From contig DASTTY010000049.1 in NCBI GenBank assembly GCA_035759925.1, positions 1 through 48,011 on the forward strand: DNA of 48,011 nucleotides, written 5' to 3'. The notes below the pieces were generated by a model that did not search any database, had not been told where the DNA came from, and saw nothing but the letters and a program-made list of their open reading frames with translations. This DNA comes from RHKX01 sp035759925. Lineage in GTDB: Bacteria > Actinomycetota > Thermoleophilia > Solirubrobacterales > 70-9. The number at the start of each line of letters is the position of its first letter. The stretch's first letter is position 1. Of this stretch, positions 26,427-35,010 are shown in pieces. The position numbers and the translations under genes were made by a program.

Positions 26427-27534
26427 CGGCGTCGCCGTCGCCGGTGTGGCGGCGGTGCAGCGCCAGGCCGAGGAGCCCGAGCGGCAGCGGCAGCCAGTAG
26501 GTGAAGAGGCGATAGAGGAACGTCGCGAGCACGGCGTCGCCGGCGTTGACGCCGGCGAGCGCCAGCAGCGCCGTCAGGCCGGTTTCGACGAAGCCCAGCC
26601 CCCCGGGGGTGATCGGGATCTGGGCGAGTACCTGGGCGGCACAGAAGGCGAGCAGGACGAGGCCCGGCGAGGGATGGGCGCCGACGGCGGCCAGCGAGGC
26701 GAGCAGGATCGCGTAGTCGAACGCCCAGCGGCCGACCGTTGCGAGGACGGCCTTGCGCCAGTCGTCGCCGAGCGCGGCGAGGATCCGGTCGCGCTCGCGC
26801 TGGACGCGTTCCGCGAGGTGCTCGGTCGGCGGCGACGTGCGGCGGAGCCTGTTTCGGACCTTCTCGATCGCCGTCGTGACGCGGCGCAGCGGATCGTCGG
26901 CGGCCAGCAGCAGCGTCGCCACCGCGGCGAGGACGAGGAAGACGGCCACGCTGACGACCGCGGCCTCGAGCAGGCTCCGGTTGACGCTCGTGCCGAACAG
27001 GGCGGGCAGGGCGAGAACCGGCAGCGCGAGGACGACCCCGAACGTGAGCAGGTTGACCGCGGTGATCCCGGCGACGGCGCGGCCGCGCGCCACCCCGCGC
27101 TCGACGAGCATCTTGTACTGCAGCGCGGCCCCCATCGCGCCGCCGCCGGGGGCGATCTTCGCGAGCGCGTTGCCGGCGAGCTGGGAGTCGATCACCGCCG
27201 ACCACGGCGAGCGCGGGATCGTCAGCCGCTGGAGGATCCAGACACAGCCGAGCGAGGCGAGCTGCAGGAGCGCCAGCAGCGGAAACCAGAGCAGGTCGAT
27301 CCGGTTCAGGTTCCGCCACGAGCCGAGGACGTCGAGGAGGCTCGGCGCGACGAGGTAGAGGGAGACGCCGGTGACGAGCAGCCAGAACGCCGTTCGGCGG
27401 ATGCTCGGCCCGCGCGTCGCCGATTCGGCCTCGCCGCGGGCGATCTCGGTCCCGGCATCGGTGCGGGCGTCGATCGCCCGCTCGATCCGATCGCCGAGCG
27501 ACTCCCGCCGCGGTGGCGCCGTCGGCCGGCTCAA
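26419..27534 (-). CDS. YbhN/UPF0104-family flippase-like membrane protein
   Basis: Protein of 371 residues with about eight membrane segments, related to the transmembrane half of lysyl-phosphatidylglycerol synthetases and to AglD/GlfT-like flippases. Characteristic pieces are SLLDVLGSWRNLNRIDLLWFPLLAL near the start, NALAKIAPGGGAMGAALQYKML and QIPITPGGLGFVETGLTALL near the end. A lipid-linked glycan or phospholipid translocation role is inferred. Translation starts at TTG 27534, fused to the stop of the upstream TetR gene as TTGA (27531-27534). Repressor and membrane protein are therefore probably made together, possibly in an autoregulated unit. Confidence 0.87.
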   Translation of the reverse strand: MSRPTAPPRRESLGDRIERAIDARTDAGTEIARGEAESATRGPSIRRTAFWLLVTGVSLYLVAPSLLDVLGSWRNLNRIDLLWFPLLALLQLASLGCVWILQRLTIPRSPWSAVIDSQLAGNALAKIAPGGGAMGAALQYKMLVERGVARGRAVAGITAVNLLTFGVVLALPVLALPALFGTSVNRSLLEAAVVSVAVFLVLAAVATLLLAADDPLRRVTTAIEKVRNRLRRTSPPTEHLAERVQRERDRILAALGDDWRKAVLATVGRWAFDYAILLASLAAVGAHPSPGLVLLAFCAAQVLAQIPITPGGLGFVETGLTALLALAGVNAGDAVLATFLYRLFTYWLPLPLGLLGLALHRRHTGDGDAVT

Positions 27535-28070
27535 TCGCGGCGCGCGTCCGGGCCAAGCGTCGCGAGCCCGGCGTTGAAGGCGGCGATCGCCGCGTCGATC
27601 AGCGCCTCGCGGTCGGCATCCGGCCGCTCCAGCGAGGCGAGGATCGCCCCCTCGAGGTAACCGACCCAGCCGCGCAGGACGGCCCGGACCGGGGTCCGCT
27701 CGTCGTCGAGGCCGCTCACCGCGGCGATCAGGGCGATGGCGTCCCAGCGCTGCGCCTCGATCCGGTCGAAGACCTCGCGGAAGCCGCCGCCGCCCGCCAT
27801 CAGCGACCGGTAGCCGGCGGGATGGGCGCGGGCGTCGTCGTAGTAGAAGCCGATCGCATGGCGGAGCCGCTGCTCGGGGCCGAGATCGGGGGGCGCGGCG
27901 CGGGCGCGCTCCTGAAACCCGGTCAGAAGCGGCTCCAGCGAGGCGATGTAGAGGTCCTTCTTCGAGCCGAAGTACTGGAAGACGAGGCCGTGCGAGACCC
28001 CGGCCTTCGCCGCGACGTCATCGACCGATACGTCTTCGTAGTCGCGGTCGAGGAACTGCTCGAGCGCCAC
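27531..28070 (-). CDS. TetR-family transcriptional regulator
   Basis: Repressor-type regulator with an N-terminal helix-turn-helix (DVSVDDVAAKAGVSHGLVFQYFGSKKDLY) and a helical ligand domain (~60-175). Coordinates use the first conventional start, GTG 28070, giving 179 residues. The frame is open 24 codons further, and the upstream codons encode RRRREQLLEVALEQF, the usual first helix of TetR proteins. The true start is therefore probably a CTG at 28130 or 28115. A TAGACT box lies nine bases before CTG 28130. The regulator overlaps the flippase-like gene and is divergent from the ABC exporter genes, either of which could be its target. Confidence 0.88.
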   Translation of the reverse strand: MALEQFLDRDYEDVSVDDVAAKAGVSHGLVFQYFGSKKDLYIASLEPLLTGFQERARAAPPDLGPEQRLRHAIGFYYDDARAHPAGYRSLMAGGGGFREVFDRIEAQRWDAIALIAAVSGLDDERTPVRAVLRGWVGYLEGAILASLERPDADREALIDAAIAAFNAGLATLGPDARRD

Positions 28071-28207
28071 CTCGAGAAGCTGTTCGCGCCGTCGCCGGGC
28101 TCTGTCGGTTGTCAGCGGGCGCCGTCCCAGGGTGCGCCGAGTCTAGATCCGCGGCGACCTCCCGGTCCCCGGGGAGGCGAGCGGCGGTGTGAGATGGTGG
28201 CGGGCCG

Positions 28208-29094
<887 letters not shown>

Positions 29095-29098
<4 letters not shown>

Positions 29099-29862
29099 GG
29101 CGGATCGAGCCCGCCGCCGTGCTCGGCGTGATGAGCCGCGAGGTCGCGAACTTCCGGACGTTCTGGCGCAGCACGACCTTCTCGAGCCTGATCGAGCCGA
29201 TGATCTACCTGCTCGCATTCGGGGTCGGGCTCGGAACGACGCTCGTCAGCGGTGTCGACGGCATCGACTACGTCCAGTTCGTCGGGACCGGCATGGTCGC
29301 GACCGCGGTCGTCTTCTCGAGCGCGCTGCCGGCGATGTTCGGCACCTTCGTCAAGCACCGCTTCCAGCGCACCTACGACGCGATCCTCGCCGCCCCGGTC
29401 GACGTCGAGGAGCTGGTCAGCGGCGAGATGCTCTGGATCGGCCTCCGCGCCGGCGTCTTCGGGACCTTCCCGTTGATCGTCACGATCGGCTTCGGCCTCG
29501 ATCCGGCGCCGGGAATGTTGCTCGTTCCGTTCTTCTCGCTGATCACGGCCCTCGCATTCGCCGGCTTCGGCATTGCGGTCGCGGGCAGCGTCGCGAAGAT
29601 CGACCAGTTCAACTACATCACGACGCTCGTCATCACGCCGATGTTCCTGCTCGCCGGGACGTTCTTCCCGATCGACCAGCTCCCCGACTGGGCTCAGGTC
29701 CTCTCCCAGCTCAACCCCCTCCACCAGCTCGTCGTCCTCGTCCGCGACGCCTGCTTCGGCTTCGAGTGGACCGACCTGCTTCGCCTCGCCGGGCTCGTCG
29801 TGCTCGCCTTCGCGATGTGGCGGCTGGCGATCTCGCGGCTGACCCGGCGGCTGATCGACTGA
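29095..29862 (+). CDS. ABC-2 type exporter permease
   Basis: Membrane subunit of the exporter, 255 residues with six hydrophobic segments (starting near IEPMIYLLAFGVGLG). The ABC-2 motif region is FNYITTLVITPMFLLAGTFFPIDQLPDWAQVLSQLNPLHQLV, typical of NodJ/DrrB-type permeases. The ATG at 29095 overlaps the stop of the ATPase gene by four bases (ATGA), so the two subunits are coupled in translation. A pump for a small amphipathic compound is inferred. Confidence 0.92.
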
Positions 29863-29882
29863 GCGGTCGGCGCCCTCCCGGA

Positions 29883-30242
29883 TCAGCGGGCGCAGCGCAC
29901 GCAGCGGACGCTCTCCGGCCGGATCCGGAGCCGGCCGGCGGGGATCTCGGCCCCGCAGTCGTCGCAGACGCCGTAGCTGCCTTCGGCGAGCTTCTCGAGC
30001 GCCCGCTCGAGGCCGGCCTCGATCGCCTCGAGGCTCTCGGCGACGCCGACGTCGTTGAAGCGCCCGATCGCCTCGGTGGTGCCGTCGCCGATCCGCTTGC
30101 CGAAGCCGATGCCCGAGCCCTGCTCCGGCGGCCGCTTCAGCTCGGCGAGCCGGGCACGGACCTCGCTGAGCCGTTCCCGCAGCGTCGCCTCGACCTCGTC
30201 GAGGTCGAGCGGCCCAGGCCCAGTGTCCGGTTCCGGGTTCAC
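29883..30242 (-). CDS. DksA/TraR-type zinc-finger protein
   Basis: Protein of 119 residues with a coiled-coil region (~14-40 and ~65-88) and a C-terminal four-cysteine zinc finger, CDDCG (Cys93, 96) and CVRCAR (Cys114, 117). This is the layout of DksA/TraR/YteA proteins, which can enter the secondary channel of RNA polymerase and modulate transcription. The conserved acidic coiled-coil tip (DxxDxA) of true DksA is not evident; the matching region is IGRFNDVGVAESLEAIEAG, so its effect on polymerase is uncertain. GTG start at 30242, only eight bases from the divergent SprT-like start. Confidence 0.88.
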   Translation of the reverse strand: MNPEPDTGPGPLDLDEVEATLRERLSEVRARLAELKRPPEQGSGIGFGKRIGDGTTEAIGRFNDVGVAESLEAIEAGLERALEKLAEGSYGVCDDCGAEIPAGRLRIRPESVRCVRCAR

Positions 30243-30250
30243 GACCCTTC

Positions 30251-30787
30251 ATGCTCCCGCAGATCCGCCTCCTTCGTCGCAATGACTCCCCTGCCCCGCG
30301 GCCGCGACGCCGGCCGGCGGCGCGGCCGCCGAGCTACTACCGCGTCGCCGGGATCGACCTCGCCGCCGAGCTCGAGCGGCTCTGCCGGCTCGAGGAGCTC
30401 GGCGGCCCCGGCGGACGGCTCGCGACCGGGCCGCCGGAGCTGGCGATCCGCCGGGCGTCGAAGCGGCCGCGGAGCCGGCTCGGCTTCGCGGTCCCGGACG
30501 AGAACCGGATCTCGGTGACCGCCTACCCGGCGATCCGCCGCGGTGACGTCCTCGAGACGCTGCTCCACGAGCTCGTCCACATCGCCGTCGGCCCGGCGAC
30601 CGAGGGGCGGCGCTGGCACGGCCGCGAGTTCACGACGACGCTCCGCGCGGCGATGGCGGAGGCCTATGGAATCAGCGGGGTCGGAGCGAGGAGCAGCTAT
30701 CACGGCGTCTACGCGGAGGCGATCGAGGCGCGGATCGCGGCCCCGGGCCGGCAGCAGGCACCGCTGCCGCTGGCCGCCTCCGGCTGA
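30251..30787 (+). CDS. SprT-like zinc metalloprotease-domain protein
   Basis: Protein of 178 residues with a zincin active site HELVH (His106, Glu107, His110) followed by the third ligand in RRWHGREFTTTL (His123), the spacing of SprT/Spartan-like domains. Eukaryotic relatives cut DNA-protein crosslinks; bacterial ones are little studied. The N-terminal ~28 residues are Arg/Pro-rich and may bind nucleic acid. The ATG at 30251 is the only conventional start before the domain. Neighbours are a DksA-like protein and a flap/exonuclease, which fits a nucleic-acid maintenance role (inference). Confidence 0.8.
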   Translation: MLPQIRLLRRNDSPAPRPRRRPAARPPSYYRVAGIDLAAELERLCRLEELGGPGGRLATGPPELAIRRASKRPRSRLGFAVPDENRISVTAYPAIRRGDVLETLLHELVHIAVGPATEGRRWHGREFTTTLRAAMAEAYGISGVGARSSYHGVYAEAIEARIAAPGRQQAPLPLAASG

Positions 30788-30801
30788 ACGGCCGGTCGCG
30801 A

Positions 30802-30807
30802 TAGCTT
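30802..30807 (+). promoter_or_regulatory. -10 box upstream of the exonuclease gene
   Basis: TAGCTT, 10 nt before the ATG at 30818, implying a leader of about three bases. Confidence 0.4.
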
Positions 30808-30817
30808 CCGGCATCTG

Positions 30818-31675
30818 ATGGCCGCGCCGCTGCTCGTCGTCGACGCCCCCTCGATGCTCTACAGGGCGTTCTTCGCGCTCCCGAAGTCGATCAAGGGCGC
30901 CGAGGGGCAGCCGGTCAACGCCCTGCTCGGCACCGCCAACCTCGTCGTCCGCGAAGTCGGCGAGCACGACCCGCGCGCGGTCGTCCTCTGCTTCGGCGCC
31001 GAGGCCGCCCACTACCGTGTCGAGCTCTACTCCGGCTATCACGCCGACCGCCCCGAGATGCCGGAGCTGCTCGTGCCGCAGTGGGAGGCGAGCGGCGGTT
31101 TCTTCGAATCGTTCGGCTGGCGGGTCGAGCAGCACGAGACGCTCGAGGCCGACGACCTCCTCGGGAGCCTCGCCGTCGCCGAGACCGCAGCCGGCGGCCG
31201 GACCCTGCTGATGACCGGCGACCGCGACATGTTCCAGTGCGTCGACGAGCACGTGACGGTCCTCTACCCCACCAAGGGCGTCCGCGGGATGGAGCCGGTC
31301 GGTCCGGCCGAGGTCCGCGAGCGCTACGGGATCGACCCCGCCCAGGTCCCCGACTTCATCGCTCTCCGCGGCGATCCCTCCGACGGGATCCCCGGCGCGA
31401 AGGGGATCGGCGAGAAGACCGCCGCCGACCTCCTGCGCCGCTACGGCAACCTCGACCGCGTCCTCGAGAACGCACTCGAGCAGAGCACGCCCCGGATCCG
31501 CGGCGCCCTCCGCGACGGCCGCGACGAGATCCTCGCCTACCGCGAGATGGCGACCCTCCAGGACGCCGGCGTCAGCCGTCCGCCCGACGCCCCGACCGAC
31601 TGGACCGCGGGCGCCGATGCGGCCGAGCGCTTCGGCATGAACGCCCTCGCCGACCGGTTGCGCGAGATGGCCTGA
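30818..31675 (+). CDS. Pol I-type 5'-3' exonuclease / flap endonuclease
   Basis: Stand-alone 5' nuclease of 285 residues, equivalent to the N-terminal domain of DNA polymerase I. Acidic metal ligands occur in LLVVDAPSMLYRAFFALP, HETLEADDLLGSLA and LLMTGDRDMFQCV, and the DNA-binding H3TH motif is GDPSDGIPGAKGIGEKTAADLL. It would remove RNA primers and flaps during replication and repair. Being separate from any polymerase domain, it may act alone or back up the full polymerase. ATG at 30818 has a TAGCTT box ten bases upstream, 30 bp after the SprT-like gene. A long inverted repeat follows the stop. Confidence 0.93.
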   Translation: MAAPLLVVDAPSMLYRAFFALPKSIKGAEGQPVNALLGTANLVVREVGEHDPRAVVLCFGAEAAHYRVELYSGYHADRPEMPELLVPQWEASGGFFESFGWRVEQHETLEADDLLGSLAVAETAAGGRTLLMTGDRDMFQCVDEHVTVLYPTKGVRGMEPVGPAEVRERYGIDPAQVPDFIALRGDPSDGIPGAKGIGEKTAADLLRRYGNLDRVLENALEQSTPRIRGALRDGRDEILAYREMATLQDAGVSRPPDAPTDWTAGADAAERFGMNALADRLREMA

Positions 31676-31692
31676 GGGTGACTTGCCCGCTC

Positions 31693-31733
31693 AACTGCAG
31701 ATTGGTGACCACATAGGGCAGCAATCTGCGGTT
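31693..31733. terminator. 12-bp inverted repeat (AACTGCAGATTG family)
   Basis: AACTGCAGATTG (31693-31704) pairs with CAATCTGCGGTT (31722-31733), one G/T wobble, 17-nt loop. It lies between the convergent exonuclease and SCP2-hydrolase genes, so it probably works as a terminator. A related CAATCTGCAGTT sequence recurs at 40430-40441. Confidence 0.55.
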
Positions 31734-31752
31734 CAGGCTCCAGGTAACCGCC

Positions 31753-32934
31753 TCAACCCGCCAGGAACTTCGCCATCGCGTCGTGGACGCGGTCGGGGCG
31801 CTCGAGCTGGGGGACGTGGCCGCAGTCGAGCTCGAGGTGGACGGCACCCGGGAGGGCGCGCTCGACGTGGCGCATGAAGGAGATCGGGACGAGGACGTCC
31901 TCGGTGCCCCAGACGAAGAGCGCGGGGCTGTCGAGCTTCTTGAGGCGGGTCCAGAAGCCCTCCTGGCCGTAGGGCTCGTCGAGGTAGATGTTGCGGGCGC
32001 ACTCGTAGAAGGCGTAGCGGCCGGCGGGGGTCAGGTAGGAGCGGAGGAACTCGTCGACGCCGGCCGCCGTCCAGCCGCGGTCGCCGCCGGGGACGAGGCG
32101 ACGGACGACCGGGTCGACGAGGCGGCGGGGCGTCGGCTGGATGTAGCCGAGGCGGGGCAGCGGCACCTGCAGCAGCCACTTCCACGGGCGCTCGCGAAGC
32201 CAGGCGAGCGCCGGGGCGAGGAGGACGAGGCTGTCGACCCGCTCGGCCTCGCACATGCCGAGCTCGAGCGCGATCCGGCCCCCCATGCTGTTGCCGGCGA
32301 AGCTCGCGGTCTCGAGCTCGAAGGCATCGAGGACGCCGGTGACGACATCGGCGTACCAGGGCGCGTCGAATGGAGCGGCGTGCGGCTTGTCGGAGTCACC
32401 GAATCCGGGCAGGTCGATCGCGATCACGCGGTTGCCCTCCGGGGCGAGGGCGGCAAGGGTCGGCAAAAACGACGCCTTCGTGCCGCCGAGGCCGTGCAGG
32501 CAGACGAGCGGCGGCCCGACGCCCGCCTCGCAGTAGGCGATCTCGTGCTCGGCGGTCGCGATCCGGCCGAAGCTGAGCCGGCCGGGGTCGGTCGAGCCGC
32601 TCGTCGCCGCGAGCAGGCCGACGCCGAGATGAAGGTTGTCGCGGACGCGGAGCCTGCCGCGCCGGAACGCGTCCATGCCGCCGGCGAGATCGTCACCGAT
32701 CCGCGCCCAGGTTCGCGCGTCCGCCGTCAGCCGGGCGTCGGCATCGCCGTCGGCACGCTCGATCCGCGCCTCCGGCATCTCGATGACGACGTCGAAGTCC
32801 TCGCCGTCGACGACCTCGATGCGGATCCGGGCGTTGTCGCCGGGAACATCGATGTCGTCCGGGTTGAACCGGCCGATCAGGTCTTCGAGGGCCGCGGCGG
32901 CGATCGTCGGCGCCTCAAGCGTTGGCGGGCTCAT
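31753..32934 (-). CDS. SCP2-like domain fused to alpha/beta hydrolase
   Basis: A 393-residue protein in two parts. Residues ~10-110 (ALEDLIGRFNPDDIDV, DGEDFDVVIEM, ADARTWARIGDDLAGGMDAFRRGRLRV) have the pattern of SCP2 sterol-carrier domains, which bind lipids. Residues ~120-393 are an alpha/beta hydrolase: oxyanion region CLHGLGGTKASF, nucleophile Ser216 in GNSMGG, acid Asp in GTEDVLVP and His in CGHVPQLE. A lipid esterase or thioesterase that carries its own lipid-binding module is inferred. The ATG at 32934 has a TAGGTT box eight bases upstream. Confidence 0.85.
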   Translation of the reverse strand: MSPPTLEAPTIAAAALEDLIGRFNPDDIDVPGDNARIRIEVVDGEDFDVVIEMPEARIERADGDADARLTADARTWARIGDDLAGGMDAFRRGRLRVRDNLHLGVGLLAATSGSTDPGRLSFGRIATAEHEIAYCEAGVGPPLVCLHGLGGTKASFLPTLAALAPEGNRVIAIDLPGFGDSDKPHAAPFDAPWYADVVTGVLDAFELETASFAGNSMGGRIALELGMCEAERVDSLVLLAPALAWLRERPWKWLLQVPLPRLGYIQPTPRRLVDPVVRRLVPGGDRGWTAAGVDEFLRSYLTPAGRYAFYECARNIYLDEPYGQEGFWTRLKKLDSPALFVWGTEDVLVPISFMRHVERALPGAVHLELDCGHVPQLERPDRVHDAMAKFLAG

Positions 32935-32942
32935 CGCCGGGA

Positions 32943-32948
32943 AACCTA
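32943..32948 (-). promoter_or_regulatory. -10 box, leaderless promoter of the SCP2-hydrolase gene
   Basis: TAGGTT on the minus strand, 8 nt before the ATG at 32934. Confidence 0.5.
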
Positions 32949-32985
32949 CCCGGCCCCGACCACGCCAATCCGTGCGTGACCGCCG

Positions 32986-33294
32986 TCACCGGCCGTCGGG
33001 GCGGGAAACCCACGCGTTCGAGACGACCGTCCATGGCTCGATCCGCCGGTCGCTGACGAGGCCGGCCGCTACGTAGGGATCGCCGGCGGCGAACTCCTCA
33101 GCCGCCGCAGCGGCGTCGGCGTCGTCCTCGAACACGAAGGCGGCACCGTGGGGAGGGTCGCCGACCGCGCCGGCGACGACGAGGCTGCCCCCGGCCGCGG
33201 CCCGCTCGATATGCGCGAGATGGGCCTCGCGGTGGGGCTTACGGCGTTCGAGGATGTCGTCGACGTACTCGTAGCTGAGGAGGACGACCGGCAT
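32986..33294 (-). CDS. YCII-related domain protein
   Basis: Small cytoplasmic protein of 102 residues of the YCII family (ferredoxin-like dimers with a putative His/Asp active site). The pattern is VVLLSYEYVDDILERRKPHREAHLAHIERAAAGGSLVVAGAVGDPPHGAAFVF followed by GDPYVAAGLV and WTVV. The HREAHLAHI stretch carries the conserved histidine and the GDPY motif is diagnostic. Exact function is unknown for most members. The ATG at 33294 is where similarity starts; the longer open frame upstream lies in the next gene. It follows the membrane protein gene by 25 bp. Confidence 0.85.
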   Translation of the reverse strand: MPVVLLSYEYVDDILERRKPHREAHLAHIERAAAGGSLVVAGAVGDPPHGAAFVFEDDADAAAAAEEFAAGDPYVAAGLVSDRRIEPWTVVSNAWVSRPDGR

Positions 33295-33319
33295 GGACCC
33301 AGTCTCGCCGATCGCCCGG

Positions 33320-34984
33320 TCAGGGCGCCGCCCCGGCCCGGCAGGCCGCGATCGTCCCGGTGGTCCGCGCCCGCCACGGCTCCGCGAGCCCGTCGCCGGG
33401 CAGGACGATGACGTTCCGGCGGCCGGCGCGCAGCGTGCCGATCTCGACGTCGGGCACGTCGGCGAAGCGGCCGAGGTCGAGCGTCGCGCCGGCGGCGCCG
33501 GGATCGCGCTCCAGCCTGACGACATTGAGGCCGGGCGACAGCTCGAAGGTCGTGTAGCCGTCGGCGGCGGGACGCCGGGTGACGCAACCGCTCGTCTTCA
33601 GCGCCTGGCCCGCCGGGATCTCGCCGGCGCCGATCCCGAGCGCTCGGATCAGGACGAAGTCGGCCCCGAGCCGGACGGCGTCGGCCTGCGCGCGGAGCTC
33701 GTCGGCCGAGTACCCGAGCGGGCCGTATTCCCGCTCGAAGCTGAGCAGGGGGCCGATCGGAGCAACGATCTGGGCGCTCGCCGGGGGGCCGAGGTCGGAG
33801 ATCGACAAGCCCGGATCCGGCACGTCCGGGCCGCTGCTGACGATGCCGATCTGGGCTCGGACGTCCTTGGCCTGGTCGGTCAGCGCAGAGATCGTCCGGG
33901 CCATCATCACCACGTTCCCGACCAGGCAGACGGCGCCGGCGAGGACGATCGCGCGCCGGACCCGGAGGTTGAGGTCGGCCCCCCGGAACGCCTCGGCGAC
34001 CACGAGGACGACCATGATCGCGCCGAAGAGCAGGTAGCGCGGAATCGCAGGGCCCCGCTCTGGGCCTTCGCTCAGTCCGAGACCGGTCCAGAAGGCCAGG
34101 AGCGTCACCGCATAGGCCCAGAGCCACGGGGTCGCGCCCCTCGCCACCGCCCGGACGATGAGCAGGGCGGCGCCGGCGACGGCAGCGACGTCGAAGAGGA
34201 TCCAGACGGCGCCGGCGAGCGGCCAGTCGGGCGCGAACCCGAGGATCCCGCGCAGGGTCGCGCCGGCCGCCTCGACGACGAACAGCGGCGTTCCGGCGAT
34301 GTTCGACCCCTCGGTGATCCCCTGGTCGAAGTGGCGGGCCCAGATCCACCAGGCGACCCAGAGCGCCAGCGGGACGAGGGGCACCCAGAGCTCGCGGCGG
34401 CGGCCCCGCTCGAGGGCGTAATAGACCGCGACCCCGATCGCGACGATCGTCCCGAACGTGTGCGAGAGGATCGCCAGGACGAGCAGGAGCATCGCCCCGG
34501 CGTCGCCGCCGAGCGTGCGGCGCTCGACGGCGGCGAACGCGCCGAGGCCGAGCGCGATCGAGAGCAGGAAGGGGATCCCGAGCGGCGAGACGGCGACGTC
34601 CTGCGCCGATCCGAAGAACAGCAGGACGACCGCGGGCACAAGCGCGATCGCCGCACCGAGGCGCCGTCGCACGAGGTGGAAGAGCAGGAGGGCGTTCGCC
34701 TGCAGGCAGGCGATCCCGATGATCCGGAACGGCAGATAGTCGGTGCCGAAGACCCGCGGCAGCGCCTCGTAGATCAGCCGCGTCGTCGCGATCAGGTGGC
34801 TGTTGTGGGGCGTCAGCAGATGCGCGGGCGTGAAATCGTCCGCGAACAGGAGCCAGGTCAGCTCGTCGGACCAGAACGTCAGGTGGCGGCCGCCGACGAG
34901 CAGCGTCGCGGCCGAGACCGCCATCGCGACCACGAGGATGATGCGCGCGAGCCGGTCGTCGCGCTCGGTGGATCCCGGCGGCAT
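33320..34984 (-). CDS. Multi-spanning membrane protein, GT-C/GT39-like glycosyltransferase candidate
   Basis: Membrane protein of 554 residues with about ten helices between residues ~15 and ~400, then a ~150-residue soluble C-terminal domain. The first extracytoplasmic loop holds TFWSDELTWLL, the Asp-Glu position used as catalytic acid by GT-C enzymes such as ArnT and PMT, and PHNSHLIATTRLIYEALPRVFG continues the family pattern. A lipid-linked sugar transferase is inferred without a defined substrate. The ATG at 34984 is chosen because a TAGCGT box lies seven bases upstream; a start at 35011 would run through the divergent gene's start. Confidence 0.75.
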   Translation of the reverse strand: MPPGSTERDDRLARIILVVAMAVSAATLLVGGRHLTFWSDELTWLLFADDFTPAHLLTPHNSHLIATTRLIYEALPRVFGTDYLPFRIIGIACLQANALLLFHLVRRRLGAAIALVPAVVLLFFGSAQDVAVSPLGIPFLLSIALGLGAFAAVERRTLGGDAGAMLLLVLAILSHTFGTIVAIGVAVYYALERGRRRELWVPLVPLALWVAWWIWARHFDQGITEGSNIAGTPLFVVEAAGATLRGILGFAPDWPLAGAVWILFDVAAVAGAALLIVRAVARGATPWLWAYAVTLLAFWTGLGLSEGPERGPAIPRYLLFGAIMVVLVVAEAFRGADLNLRVRRAIVLAGAVCLVGNVVMMARTISALTDQAKDVRAQIGIVSSGPDVPDPGLSISDLGPPASAQIVAPIGPLLSFEREYGPLGYSADELRAQADAVRLGADFVLIRALGIGAGEIPAGQALKTSGCVTRRPAADGYTTFELSPGLNVVRLERDPGAAGATLDLGRFADVPDVEIGTLRAGRRNVIVLPGDGLAEPWRARTTGTIAACRAGAAP

Positions 34985-34991
34985 CGCCGGG

Positions 34992-35001
34992 ACGCTAGCG
35001 T
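34992..35001. promoter_or_regulatory. Palindromic double -10 serving two divergent leaderless promoters
   Basis: ACGCTAGCGT is a perfect 10-bp palindrome. On the minus strand TAGCGT (34992-34997) stands 7 nt before ATG 34984; on the plus strand TAGCGT (34996-35001) stands 9 nt before ATG 35011. Only 26 bp separate the two genes. Confidence 0.6.
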
Positions 35002-35010
35002 CAGCGGCCA

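Noticed and set aside
33295..33525. N-terminal extension of the YCII protein to 33525
   Set aside because: It overlaps the upstream membrane-protein gene; family similarity starts at ATG 33294.
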